Positions 30,706 to 37,792 of a DNA stretch of 64,000 nt are shown here, in pieces. The notes beneath the pieces are model-generated. The model was not told where the DNA came from. It did no database searches and worked only from the letters and a program-made list of their open reading frames with translations. Source of the DNA: an uncultured Clostridium sp. (GTDB lineage: Bacteria; Bacillota; Clostridia; TANB77; CAG-508); contig CAOKXF010000008.1 in assembly GCA_948473335.1 (NCBI GenBank), positions 29,138-93,137 of the forward strand, in the 5' to 3' direction. Both the position numbers and the translations under genes were made by a program. Each line of letters begins with the position of its first letter. Position 1 is the stretch's first letter.

Positions 30706-31650
30706 ATGAACGAAAAAAGGAATGAAATTATTTTATTTGAAAATCAAGGAATAAAATTAGAAGTAAATTTAAAAGAAGAAACTGTATGGCTTACACAAGC
30801 ACAGATGGAAGAATTATTTGATGTAAAACATGCTACAATAAGTGAGCATATTAATAATATTTTCAAAGAAGGAGAACTTGAAGAAAAAACTTCTGTCGGA
30901 ATTTCCGACAAAAGTACAGGTGGTAGAAAATCAAAAATATATAATTTAGATGTTATAATATCTGTTGGGTATAGAGTTAAATCAAAAAATGGCGTGATTT
31001 TCAGACAATGGGCGAATAAAATTTTAAAAGATTATATGTTGAAAGGCTATGCAGTAAATCAAAGAAGATTAGAATATTTAGAAAAAACAATACAACTAAT
31101 TGATATAGCAAATAGAATAGATGAAAGACTAGAAGGAAATGATGCAAAAGAAATATTAAAGATAATTGGAGATTATTCAAAAGCATTAGATTTATTAGAT
31201 GATTATGACCATAAAACACTAAAGAAAATAGATGGAAATATAGATGAAAGAAAAATTGAATATAGTCAATGTATAGAAGTAATAAATAAGTTAAGATTTA
31301 ATGAAGAAAGTTCACTATTTGCAGTAGAAAGAGATAAAGGCTTAGAATCAATTATAGGTAATATTTATCAAAGTTTTGGTGGACAAGATATATACAAGAG
31401 TATAGAAGAAAAAGGAGCAAATTTTTTATATCTAATCGTAAAAAATCATGTATTTGCAGATGGAAATAAAAGAATTGCAGCAACTTTATTTATATACTTT
31501 TTAAATTTTTATGGAATATTATATAAAGATGGAAAACAAACAATAGATAATAATACTCTAGCAGCATTAACTTTATTAATAGCAGAATCAAATCCAAAAG
31601 AAAAAGATGTAATAATAGATTTAGTAATGAACTTTTTGGACAATGATTGA
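30706..31650 (+). CDS. RhuM-type protein with C-terminal Fic/DOC domain
   Basis: This 314-aa protein has an N-terminal RhuM-like half (VWLTQAQMEELFDVKHATISEHI, a helix-turn-helix-like block, and NLDVIISVGYRVKSKNG). A C-terminal Fic fold carries the motif HVFADGNKRIAATLF with catalytic His248. Fic/DOC proteins transfer AMP or phosphate to target proteins and are often toxins on mobile elements. No separate antitoxin was identified, and no inhibitory S/T-x-x-x-E-G-N motif was recognised. It has its own promoter and terminator. A phage-defence or addiction role is likely but is inference. Confidence 0.88.
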   Translation: MNEKRNEIILFENQGIKLEVNLKEETVWLTQAQMEELFDVKHATISEHINNIFKEGELEEKTSVGISDKSTGGRKSKIYNLDVIISVGYRVKSKNGVIFRQWANKILKDYMLKGYAVNQRRLEYLEKTIQLIDIANRIDERLEGNDAKEILKIIGDYSKALDLLDDYDHKTLKKIDGNIDERKIEYSQCIEVINKLRFNEESSLFAVERDKGLESIIGNIYQSFGGQDIYKSIEEKGANFLYLIVKNHVFADGNKRIAATLFIYFLNFYGILYKDGKQTIDNNTLAALTLLIAESNPKEKDVIIDLVMNFLDND

Positions 31651-31656
31651 GATTCA

Positions 31657-31674
31657 ATCTCAGCGACAACTTAC
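31657..31674 (-). repeat. right copy of an 18-bp inverted repeat
   Basis: This is the exact reverse complement of 27604-27621, starting 7 bp after the RhuM-Fic stop codon. It adjoins a short palindrome TGAGATTCAATCTCA. Confidence 0.7.
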
Positions 31675-31821
31675 AATAAGTAGGGCAAATGTACATTATA
31701 AAATTTAAGAAAATACAATAAAAAAATACATTAAATTAGTTAAAAAGGATAGCAAAAATAATTAAAGGCATATAAAAAATTTTTATTAAGTTCACAAATA
31801 TGTGTCAGTATTTTTGGAAGA

Positions 31822-31860
31822 GAAATTGTTATATTTTATAAAGAATATAGCAATTTTTTT
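31822..31860 (+). terminator. terminator upstream of the structured RNA
   Basis: GAAATTG-T-TATATT pairs with AATATA-G-CAATTT, and a T-run ends the right arm. It separates the RhuM-Fic transcript from the next unit. Confidence 0.65.
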
Positions 31861-31886
31861 GTACAAATTTATAAAAAAGTTATAAC
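31859..31886 (+). promoter_or_regulatory. putative promoter of the structured RNA
   Basis: TTGTAC, a 16-bp spacer and TATAAC (31881-31886) lie just before the multi-hairpin region that starts near 31893. Confidence 0.5.
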
Positions 31887-31892
31887 AAAATT

Positions 31893-32060
31893 TGTCCCTC
31901 GGAGAGCAAAAAGGTTTTAGGAGATTTTCTCCTAAACAGCATTACAGGTGTCAAAACACCATGCTGGCGAAAGTTAGTCGGTAAAAAATACCTGACACTT
32001 TCGACGCAAAATGACATTTGGCTCTGAAAAAATTATGCTCCGTTTCACTAGCATAATTTA
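31893..32060 (+). ncRNA. candidate multi-hairpin structured RNA
   Basis: No open frame lies here, and GC content is visibly above the surroundings. An outer pairing AGAGC (31903-31907) with GCTCT (32021-32025) encloses three hairpins. They are TTTAGGAG/CTCCTAAA (31916-31936), CAGCAT..GGTG/CACC..ATGCTG (31937-31966), and CGAAAGT/ACTTTCG with an inner GTC-GGTA/TACC-GAC (31968-32003). A 10-bp hairpin AAATTATGCT/AGCATAATTT (32030-32059) follows; its U-run lies on the minus strand, so strand assignment is not certain. It matches no riboswitch class known to me. It lies between the Fic and restriction-modification modules. Confidence 0.5.
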
Positions 32061-32097
32061 TTAGAAAAAAATAATTAAAAAACTTTTGATAAAAACG

Positions 32098-32126
32098 CTG
32101 ACAATTAAAAAAGAGCACGTTACAAT
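32098..32126 (+). promoter_or_regulatory. CTGACA-17-TACAAT promoter, copy 1
   Basis: CTGACA (32098-32103), 17 bp and TACAAT (32121-32126) lie here, with GCACGT directly before the -10. The recombinase 3 gene has the same promoter at 35631, with ACACGT before the -10. Confidence 0.6.
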
Positions 32127-32159
32127 ATCAATAATAAAATTTTAGATGAGGGATTAGTT

Positions 32160-32475
32160 ATGATTGAGTGTAACAATGAAAATAATACAATTTTGAATGT
32201 ATTATTTGAGAGTAGAGAGGAAAATATTTGTGTGATAACAAAGGAGGATAAAAAGAACATTAAAGAGTTAATAAAAGATAATGACAAATATGAAAAGGTA
32301 TTAGAAATTTTAGATGATATAACCAACGATAATGTAACAAAAGATAAAATTAAGAACAGTTTAGAAAGCTATATAGATGGTATGAATATTATAAGTGCAT
32401 ATGAAAACCAAAAATTTTACGAAATACGGATTTAAAGATGGTGTAAAATTAATAATGGAATGTGCTCAGCATTAA
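32160..32475 (+). CDS. small hypothetical protein (DUF6809-like), frameshift at CGG
   Basis: Frame 0 gives 91 aa ending KFYEI-R-I at 32435. An in-frame CGG sits at 32427-32429; skipping its C gives KFYEIGFKDGVKLIMEC and a stop at 32473, for a total of about 104 aa. The GFKDGVKL ending resembles the small DUF6809-type proteins seen on clostridial elements, so the longer form is probably the original. The function of that family is unknown. It is transcribed from the promoter at 32098 and lies upstream of the restriction-modification genes. Confidence 0.65.
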
Positions 32476-32572
32476 TAATAAAAAAGTTGTAACAAATTAT
32501 AGAAATGTGTAGAAATATTTTATGATTTAGTATATAATGCTTTTGGAGTAATAACACTCTGAAGGTGAATAA

Positions 32573-33097
32573 ATGAATGACGAATATTTAATAAAAATAG
32601 ACGAGCCAAGAATTCAAGAAACATGTGATGCATATTTTAAGTGGAAGGACTTAAATACATATGTAAAAAGTCTAGTATCAAGAGGAATTAATATGCCAGA
32701 TGCAATAAGTGAACCTATGGGTTGCTATTGCTTAAATCTTCTTTGGAATAAAAGTTCAGGAGGAGATGCAAAATCTCCTGATGGTAAAAAAATAGAATTT
32801 AAAGCTACAAGCAATTATGAATATGATTTAAGTAGTTTTGGACCAAAATGTGATTTTGATGATTTAGTCTTTTTAAGATTTGACTTAGATTTGAATATGT
32901 TGTTTGTATATGATACTGGTGTGAATTCAGAAGAATTAAAGAAAATACCAGTATCAAAAACGGCAACAGTAGGAAATTATCAAAAGGCAGGAAAAAGACC
33001 ACACATAAGCATAATACAATCAATAATTGAAGCAAGGAAACTAGAACCTACAGTAACATTTAATATTAGAAGAGGAATGATAGTTGAAAAAGTATGA
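32573..33097 (+). CDS. Bsp6I-like type II restriction endonuclease
   Basis: This 174-aa protein has the length and motif layout of the Bsp6I restriction enzyme family: KWKDLNTYVKSL, ISEPMGCYCLNLLWNK, then the nuclease core SGGDAKSPDGKKIEFKATSN with the D...E-x-K catalytic residues, followed by LSSFGPKCDFDDLVFLRF and KRPHISIIQSII. Bsp6I cuts GCNGC, so the same or a related target is likely here. A C5-cytosine methyltransferase lies 78 bp downstream, completing a type II system. The start has GAAGGTGAATAA upstream. A TATAAT-type -10 lies near 32530. Confidence 0.85.
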   Translation: MNDEYLIKIDEPRIQETCDAYFKWKDLNTYVKSLVSRGINMPDAISEPMGCYCLNLLWNKSSGGDAKSPDGKKIEFKATSNYEYDLSSFGPKCDFDDLVFLRFDLDLNMLFVYDTGVNSEELKKIPVSKTATVGNYQKAGKRPHISIIQSIIEARKLEPTVTFNIRRGMIVEKV

Positions 33098-33140
33098 AAG
33101 GCAGAGTGTTAATTACTCTGTTGTTATAACTAATAAAATC

Positions 33141-33152
33141 GCGGCGTGCCGC
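33141..33152. promoter_or_regulatory. GCGGC-GT-GCCGC dyad before the methyltransferase gene
   Basis: A 12-bp palindrome made of two GCNGC sites lies 23 bp upstream of the methyltransferase start, between the endonuclease and methyltransferase genes. If the system recognises GCNGC, its own methylation could change binding or structure here. Confidence 0.4.
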
Positions 33153-33175
33153 AAGGGATAAGGAGAAAATAAATT

Positions 33176-34138
33176 ATGTATAAAATTTGTAGCCTTTTTG
33201 CAGGTGTTGGAGGAATAGATTTAGGATTTTTAGAAACAAATAAATGTGAGATAGCATATGCTAATGAATTTGATAAATATGCAGTAGAAACTTATGAAAA
33301 AAACTTTGACAATAAAGTTGATTGTAGAGATATTCATGATGTTAAAGTAAATGACATACCAGATTTTGATATAATGGTTGGAGGATTTCCTTGTACTTCT
33401 TTTTCAGTAGCAGGATATAGAAAAGGATTTGATGATGATAGAACAGGAGATTTATTCTTTGAAATGGAAAGAATTTTTAAAGAAAGAAAACCGAGAGTAA
33501 TATTTTTAGAAAATGTTAAAAACCTAGTAGGTCATGATAAAGGAAATACATTTAAAACTATAATTGATAGACTAAATGAAGCGGGATATAAAGATAAAAT
33601 AAAGTGTCAAGTATTAAATGCTTGTGAATATGGTAATATACCACAAAATAGAGAAAGGATTTATATTGTAGCATTTAGAGACAAAGAAGATTTTGATAGA
33701 TTTCAAATGCCAATGCCAACTACATTAGATAAAAATATAAAAGATGTTTTTAATTTTGATACAAAAGTTGATGATAAGTATTATTACACAGAAGGAAAAT
33801 ACAAAGGCAATATATATGAATTACTAACAGAAGAAATGGATGATGACAATACAGTATATCAATGGAGAAGAAAATATGTTAGAAAAAATCAAAGCAATTT
33901 AGTGCCAACACTTACAGCCAATATGGGAGAAGGTGGACACAATGTTCCATTAATAAAAACAAAATTCGGAATAAGAAAATTAACACCAATAGAATGTTTT
34001 TATGCCCAAGGTTACCCTAAATATTATAAATTACCTACAGATATGAGTGATGCAAGATTGTATAAACAAGCAGGAAATAGTGTTGTAGTACCAGTTATTA
34101 ATAGAATTGCTGAAAATATAATGAAAGCATTGGAATAG
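33176..34138 (+). CDS. C5-cytosine DNA methyltransferase
   Basis: This 320-aa methyltransferase has the ordered motifs of the family: I (SLFAGVGGIDLGF), IV with the catalytic Cys73 in GGFPCTSFS, VI (FLENVKN), VIII (PQNRERIYIVAF) and the C-terminal IX/X (KLTPIECFYAQGYP, KQAGNSVVVPV). It methylates cytosine at the recognition sequence and protects host DNA from the endonuclease encoded just upstream. AAGGAG lies 10 nt before the start. It is complete. Confidence 0.95.
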   Translation: MYKICSLFAGVGGIDLGFLETNKCEIAYANEFDKYAVETYEKNFDNKVDCRDIHDVKVNDIPDFDIMVGGFPCTSFSVAGYRKGFDDDRTGDLFFEMERIFKERKPRVIFLENVKNLVGHDKGNTFKTIIDRLNEAGYKDKIKCQVLNACEYGNIPQNRERIYIVAFRDKEDFDRFQMPMPTTLDKNIKDVFNFDTKVDDKYYYTEGKYKGNIYELLTEEMDDDNTVYQWRRKYVRKNQSNLVPTLTANMGEGGHNVPLIKTKFGIRKLTPIECFYAQGYPKYYKLPTDMSDARLYKQAGNSVVVPVINRIAENIMKALE

Positions 34139-34151
34139 AAGGAGGAAAGCT

Positions 34152-35087
34152 ATGTTTGAACAAGGAATAGATTATTTATTTAATGAAGTATCATTGTATG
34201 CAAAAGAAAACTTTAATGTATTTGAATTAAAAAATAGTAAGTATGAATATAATAAAGAAGAACTTTTTAGATTTTTATATTATATTGGAATAAGTCAAGA
34301 AAAATTAATTACATATTGTCATAAGTGCAAAAAGGAGTTTCCTTTTGATATACAACGTAAATTATTTGAATTTGATAGAGGTATTACAGATGGACAAGCA
34401 TATATTCAAGTTACGCAAAAAAGTGGAGAATCAGGAGTTGGAAGAATTTATATACTGGATGGTGGTTTTGGGGGATTACAACCACCATATGACAAAGATG
34501 ATTTAATCAATAATAAAATATGGTATATAGAGTATTATTTTACTTGTACCAATAATAACAGACACAAGTATATGATGATGATATCGATAGAATTGAAAAA
34601 TGGTAAATTTATAGTAAGAAAAATAGGACAAAATCCATCAATGTTGACAGTAAAAGGATTTGACTTTGATAAATATAAAAAGTTCCTAGATAAAATTAAT
34701 GCATATGACGATTATAAAAAAGCAGATTTATGCAATTCAGATTACTTTTATGTAGGAGCATATGCATACTTAAGAAGAATTTTTGAAAAAATGATAAAAT
34801 TCTATTTAGGAGATACTGAACTAAAAGATACCCATATGGATACAAAAATTGATGCAGTAAAAAATAATTTTGATCCAAGAGTTAATAAAATGTTAAAAAA
34901 TCTCTATGGAATATTGAGTATAAGTATCCATGAATTAGATGAAGAGCAAAGCAAAGAATATTATACATATTTAAAAGCTGTAATAGATATGCAGTTAGAA
35001 TATGTGAAATCAGAAGATGAAAAAGATAAACAGTCAAAAGATTTGGAAGGTATATTAAGTAAAATTGCAAACTTAGTAAAAAAATAA
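34152..35087 (+). CDS. restriction-modification-linked protein of unknown function
   Basis: This 311-aa protein starts 13 bp after the methyltransferase stop with AGGAGG before it, so it belongs to the same transcript. A CHKCKKEF zinc-finger-like pair of cysteines lies near residue 56. A beta-rich middle contains RIYILDGGFGGLQPPYDKDD, and a helical C-terminal part has YVGAYAYLRRIFEKMIKFYL and HELDEEQSKEYY, reminiscent of DUF4145-type helices. No catalytic motif is certain. Its constant pairing with a restriction-modification cassette here suggests a defence accessory role, which is inference. Confidence 0.6.
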   Translation: MFEQGIDYLFNEVSLYAKENFNVFELKNSKYEYNKEELFRFLYYIGISQEKLITYCHKCKKEFPFDIQRKLFEFDRGITDGQAYIQVTQKSGESGVGRIYILDGGFGGLQPPYDKDDLINNKIWYIEYYFTCTNNNRHKYMMMISIELKNGKFIVRKIGQNPSMLTVKGFDFDKYKKFLDKINAYDDYKKADLCNSDYFYVGAYAYLRRIFEKMIKFYLGDTELKDTHMDTKIDAVKNNFDPRVNKMLKNLYGILSISIHELDEEQSKEYYTYLKAVIDMQLEYVKSEDEKDKQSKDLEGILSKIANLVKK

Positions 35088-35105
35088 ATATATAATAAAT
35101 TTGTA

Positions 35106-35147
35106 AAACTAGAAGTTAGTAAAAACTAATTTCTAGTTATTTTTTTG
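35106..35147 (+). terminator. terminator of the restriction-modification operon
   Basis: AACTAGAA-G-TTAG pairs with CTAA-T-TTCTAGTT, followed by a long T-run. Confidence 0.85.
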
Positions 35148-35405
35148 CAATTTTCCTGAAATTTATACCTTTTGAACTTTTTGATGGCATATACATTATG
35201 AAAAAAGTTTAAGAAATTTTATAAAATTTACTCCTTTTTCATAAAATGGTGGCATATACCTAGTAGAGAAATTTAAAAATTTTTTCAAAAAAGTTTACAT
35301 TTTGAATACCAATTTGGAAATTATCTATTAGAGGGACAAATTAGTAATAAAAATTTTTAAAATTAATAAACTTTAACAAATGATAAATGGAAAGGTATGT
35401 AAGGT
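35148..35405. other. AT-rich spacer with direct repeats
   Basis: No gene was seen. The 10-mer TGGCATATAC occurs at 35185 and 35250, each preceded by a T-rich stretch, and a TTTTTTCAAAAAAGTT segment also present near 27662 recurs at 35280. This looks like regulatory or recombinase-binding DNA. Confidence 0.35.
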
Positions 35406-35564
35406 TTGAAAGAAAAAAGTAAAGTTATAGATTATCTAATAAATACAAAAGATCCATATGCAATAAAAATGGATAATATGAATATAGAGATGACATATTC
35501 TGAAAACAATAAAAGTTTTAATGAATGTATGTTGAATATTTTAAAAGGAAAGATAGGAAAGTAA
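35406..35564 (+). CDS. small recombinase-associated protein
   Basis: This 52-aa frame begins with TTG and ends in TAA at 35562. The middle (DPYAIKMDNMNIEMTYSENN) and the end (FNECMLNILKGK) resemble the short accessory proteins encoded just upstream of large serine recombinases in clostridial elements, and it sits 116 bp before one. The ribosome binding site (TAAGG) is weak, so the exact start is uncertain. The family has no established function. Confidence 0.45.
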   Translation: MKEKSKVIDYLINTKDPYAIKMDNMNIEMTYSENNKSFNECMLNILKGKIGK

Positions 35565-35581
35565 AATTGCTTCGCAATTTT
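35563..35581. repeat. short perfect hairpin
   Basis: AAAATTGC-TTC-GCAATTTT overlaps the stop of the small gene. It has an 8-bp stem and a partial T-run, so it may be a weak terminator. Confidence 0.5.
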
Positions 35582-35630
35582 GCAGTTCTGAAATTGTAAC
35601 AAATAAATTTTAACAGTTTTAGTAAAAAAG

Positions 35631-35659
35631 CTGACATTTGTAATCGAACACGTTACAAT
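35631..35659 (+). promoter_or_regulatory. CTGACA-17-TACAAT promoter, copy 2
   Basis: CTGACA (35631-35636), 17 bp and TACAAT (35654-35659) lie 21 bp upstream of the recombinase 3 start. It shares the -35, the -10 and the CACGT before the -10 with the promoter at 32098. Confidence 0.65.
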
Positions 35660-35680
35660 ATAGGCGAAAGGAGGAGTTTA

Positions 35681-37394
35681 ATGGCAGGAAGAAAATCAAA
35701 GTATTCTTCTATTGAAAATAATAGTATAAAGCATAAAATGTGGTCAGTTGCACTATATATAAGGCTTTCACAAGAAGATGAAGATAATCGGCAAAGAAAA
35801 GCAAGAAAGTAATAGTGTAACAAGCCAAAAAACGCTACTAAACGAATTCATAGAAGAACATGATGATTTGATAGTTTATGATATTTATATAGATGATGGT
35901 TACACAGGAACAGATTTTAATAGACCTTCATTTCAAAGATTACTAGAAGATATGAGAAATGGAAATATTAACTGTGTTCTTGTAAAAGATTTATCAAGAC
36001 TTGGAAGAAACTATATAGAAGTTGGAAATTATATAGAGCAAGTTTTTCCATTATTTAATATAAGATTTATTGCCATTAATGATTTTGTAGATAGTTTTAA
36101 AAATCCATCAAGCACAAATACAATATTAGTACCATTTAAAAACTTAATAAATGATGAATACTGCCGAGATACATCAATTAAGATAAGAACATCTTTAAAT
36201 GGAAAAAAGAAAAAAGGAGAATTTATAGGTGCATTTCCATCTTATGGTTATATTAAAGACCCAAAAGATAAGCATAAGTTAATAATTGACAAAAGTGTTG
36301 CAAACATTATAAGAAATATATTTGATTGGAATGTAAATGAAGGACTAGGAAAAATAGCAATTTGCCATAGATTAAATGACTTAGGTATTTTGAATCCTAC
36401 AGGACATAAGAAATTAGAATTAGGACAAAATTATAACAACTATAGAATACAAGATAATACATATACTTGGACACCTTCTACAGTACGAAATATTTTAAAT
36501 AATGAAGTGTATATTGGCAATACTGTTCAGGGAAAAAGAAGAACGAAAAGCTACAAAGTACATAAAGTAGAACAAGTGCCAGAGGAAGAATGGGTAAGAG
36601 TAGAAAACACTCATAAAGCTATTATTGATAAAGAAATTTTTGAAAAAGCACAAGAATTAAGCAAAAGAGATACAAAGGTATCACAGAAGACTAAAGAGTT
36701 ATCAATATGGGCAGGTTTTCTAAGATGTAACGATTGCAAAAGAGCAATGAACAAAAAAAGCAGTACCAATAAAAGTGGAAGTAAGTATGAATATTATATT
36801 TGTAGTACATACAGGAAAAAATCAAACAACTTATGCACAAAGCATTCTATTAAAGTGGAAAACTTAGAGAAAGCAGTCTTAAAAGCTATTAATTTTCATA
36901 TTGATTTATTAATTGATACAGAAGAAATCGTGCAACAAATAAATGAAAGTATATATCAAAATATAAAAAACGAGAATATTGAGAATATGATAATTGCCAA
37001 ACAAAATGAGATTTCCAAAATATCAAATTATAAGAGAACATTATATGAAGATTGGAAGAATGAAGATATTACAAGAGAAGAATATTTAGAATATAAACAA
37101 AAATATGAAAATGACATTGAAAGGCTAAAGAGAAATATAGAAAGGTTAGAAAACGAAAAACAAAAGTATGAAAGTCAAGGCATAAGTAGTAATGAATGGA
37201 TAGAAAAATTTAAAGAGCAAAAAGGAATTTCAGAACTTTCACGAGATATAATTATGGAACTAATAGATTGTATATATGTAAAAGAAAATGGAGATATAAA
37301 AATAAAGTTTAAATTTGAAGATGAATTTAAGAGATGCTTAGAATACATAGAGAATAATAAAATAACACTAGAAAAACAAGTGGCAAATTTATAA
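35681..37394 (+). CDS. large serine recombinase 3, frameshift at CGG, next to attR
   Basis: The start ATG at 35681 has an excellent GGAGG site. The catalytic domain begins ALYIRLSQEDED with nucleophile Ser30. At codon 37 an in-frame CGG (35789-35791) leads to a stop seven codons later. Skipping its C gives DNGKEKQESNSVTSQ and a frame open to 37394, with KDLSRLGRN, the recombinase domain, a zinc ribbon (CNDCKRAM) and a coiled coil, about 570 aa in all. Its end lies 20 bp from attR, the usual place for the integrase of a serine-recombinase element, so it is the best candidate for having inserted the element in the PBP gene. Activity depends on bypassing the CGG. Confidence 0.87.
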
Positions 37395-37414
37395 CTTTTG
37401 TGTTGTTATAATTA

Positions 37415-37418
37415 ACCA
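37415..37418. other. attR core of the integrated element
   Basis: ACCA is shared with attL at 10591-10594. From 37419 the sequence continues the PBP gene in frame. Confidence 0.75.
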
Positions 37419-37710
37419 AGGAGGAGGTGTAGCAGCACCATTAGGAGGCCAAATATTATCAGAAGTATTGCCATATCTAAAAGTACAACAAGGAAATCAA
37501 GAAGAAGTAGAATTAAGAAATGAAGTGACAATACCAAATGTAGTTGGAAAAAGTATAGCAGAAGCGGAAAAAGAATTAAAAAAATACAATTTACAAATGC
37601 AAATAAATAGTGATATAAGCGAAATAGATAAAAGTACTATTGTAACAAATCAAATGCCGCAAACAGGAATAACAGTGTATGAAAATAGCTACATATATCT
37701 TGATATATAG
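37419..37710 (+). pseudogene. 3' part of the SpoVD-like PBP gene with PASTA domain
   Basis: This translates as GGGVAAPLGGQILSEVLPYL, the standard end of a class B PBP transpeptidase domain, and then a complete PASTA domain (VTIPNVVGKSIAEAEKELK to the end at 37710). PASTA domains bind muropeptide or help localise PBPs. It has no start codon or ribosome binding site of its own and is the severed end of the gene at 8898. Deleting the element restores one 662-aa frame. It could be expressed only after excision. Confidence 0.9.
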
Positions 37711-37718
37711 TAGAAGAA

Positions 37719-37748
37719 TGAAGGGAGCAACTGATAGTGCTCCCTTCA
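37719..37748 (+). terminator. hairpin after the PBP gene
   Basis: An 11-bp perfect stem TGAAGGGAGCA/TGCTCCCTTCA with an 8-nt loop follows the PBP stop. No T-run follows on the plus strand. Confidence 0.6.
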
Positions 37749-37792
37749 ATAAGATATACAAGATGTGAGATACTAAAATTGATACCAATATT

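Larger units (their letters stand above)
10595..37418. mobile_element. 26.8-kb serine-recombinase element inserted in a PBP gene
   Basis: The boundaries are defined by the split PBP gene: removing 10595-37418 (26,824 bp) rejoins the reading frame exactly (His codon CAC, then CAA, then GGA GGA GGT). The element carries three large serine recombinases, one of them ending 20 bp from the right junction. Cargo includes ABC-F resistance, a two-component/ABC system, a Bsp6I-like restriction-modification cassette, a RhuM-Fic protein, a sigma/anti-sigma pair and a tyrosine recombinase. No relaxase, type IV secretion or phage structural gene was recognised, so it is not self-transmissible on this evidence. 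Several genes are broken, and several recombinases coexist, suggesting layered insertions. Confidence 0.88.

Noticed and set aside
27675..35600. TTGTAAC motifs at 27675, 32487 and 35594 as possible -35 elements of the element's ECF sigma factor
   Set aside because: No shared -10 at a fixed distance, and the motif is cheap in AT-rich DNA.
37468..37710. A separate small gene for an 80-aa PASTA protein starting at 37468
   Set aside because: The TTG there is inside the severed PBP frame, with no ribosome binding site; it is the end of the interrupted gene.
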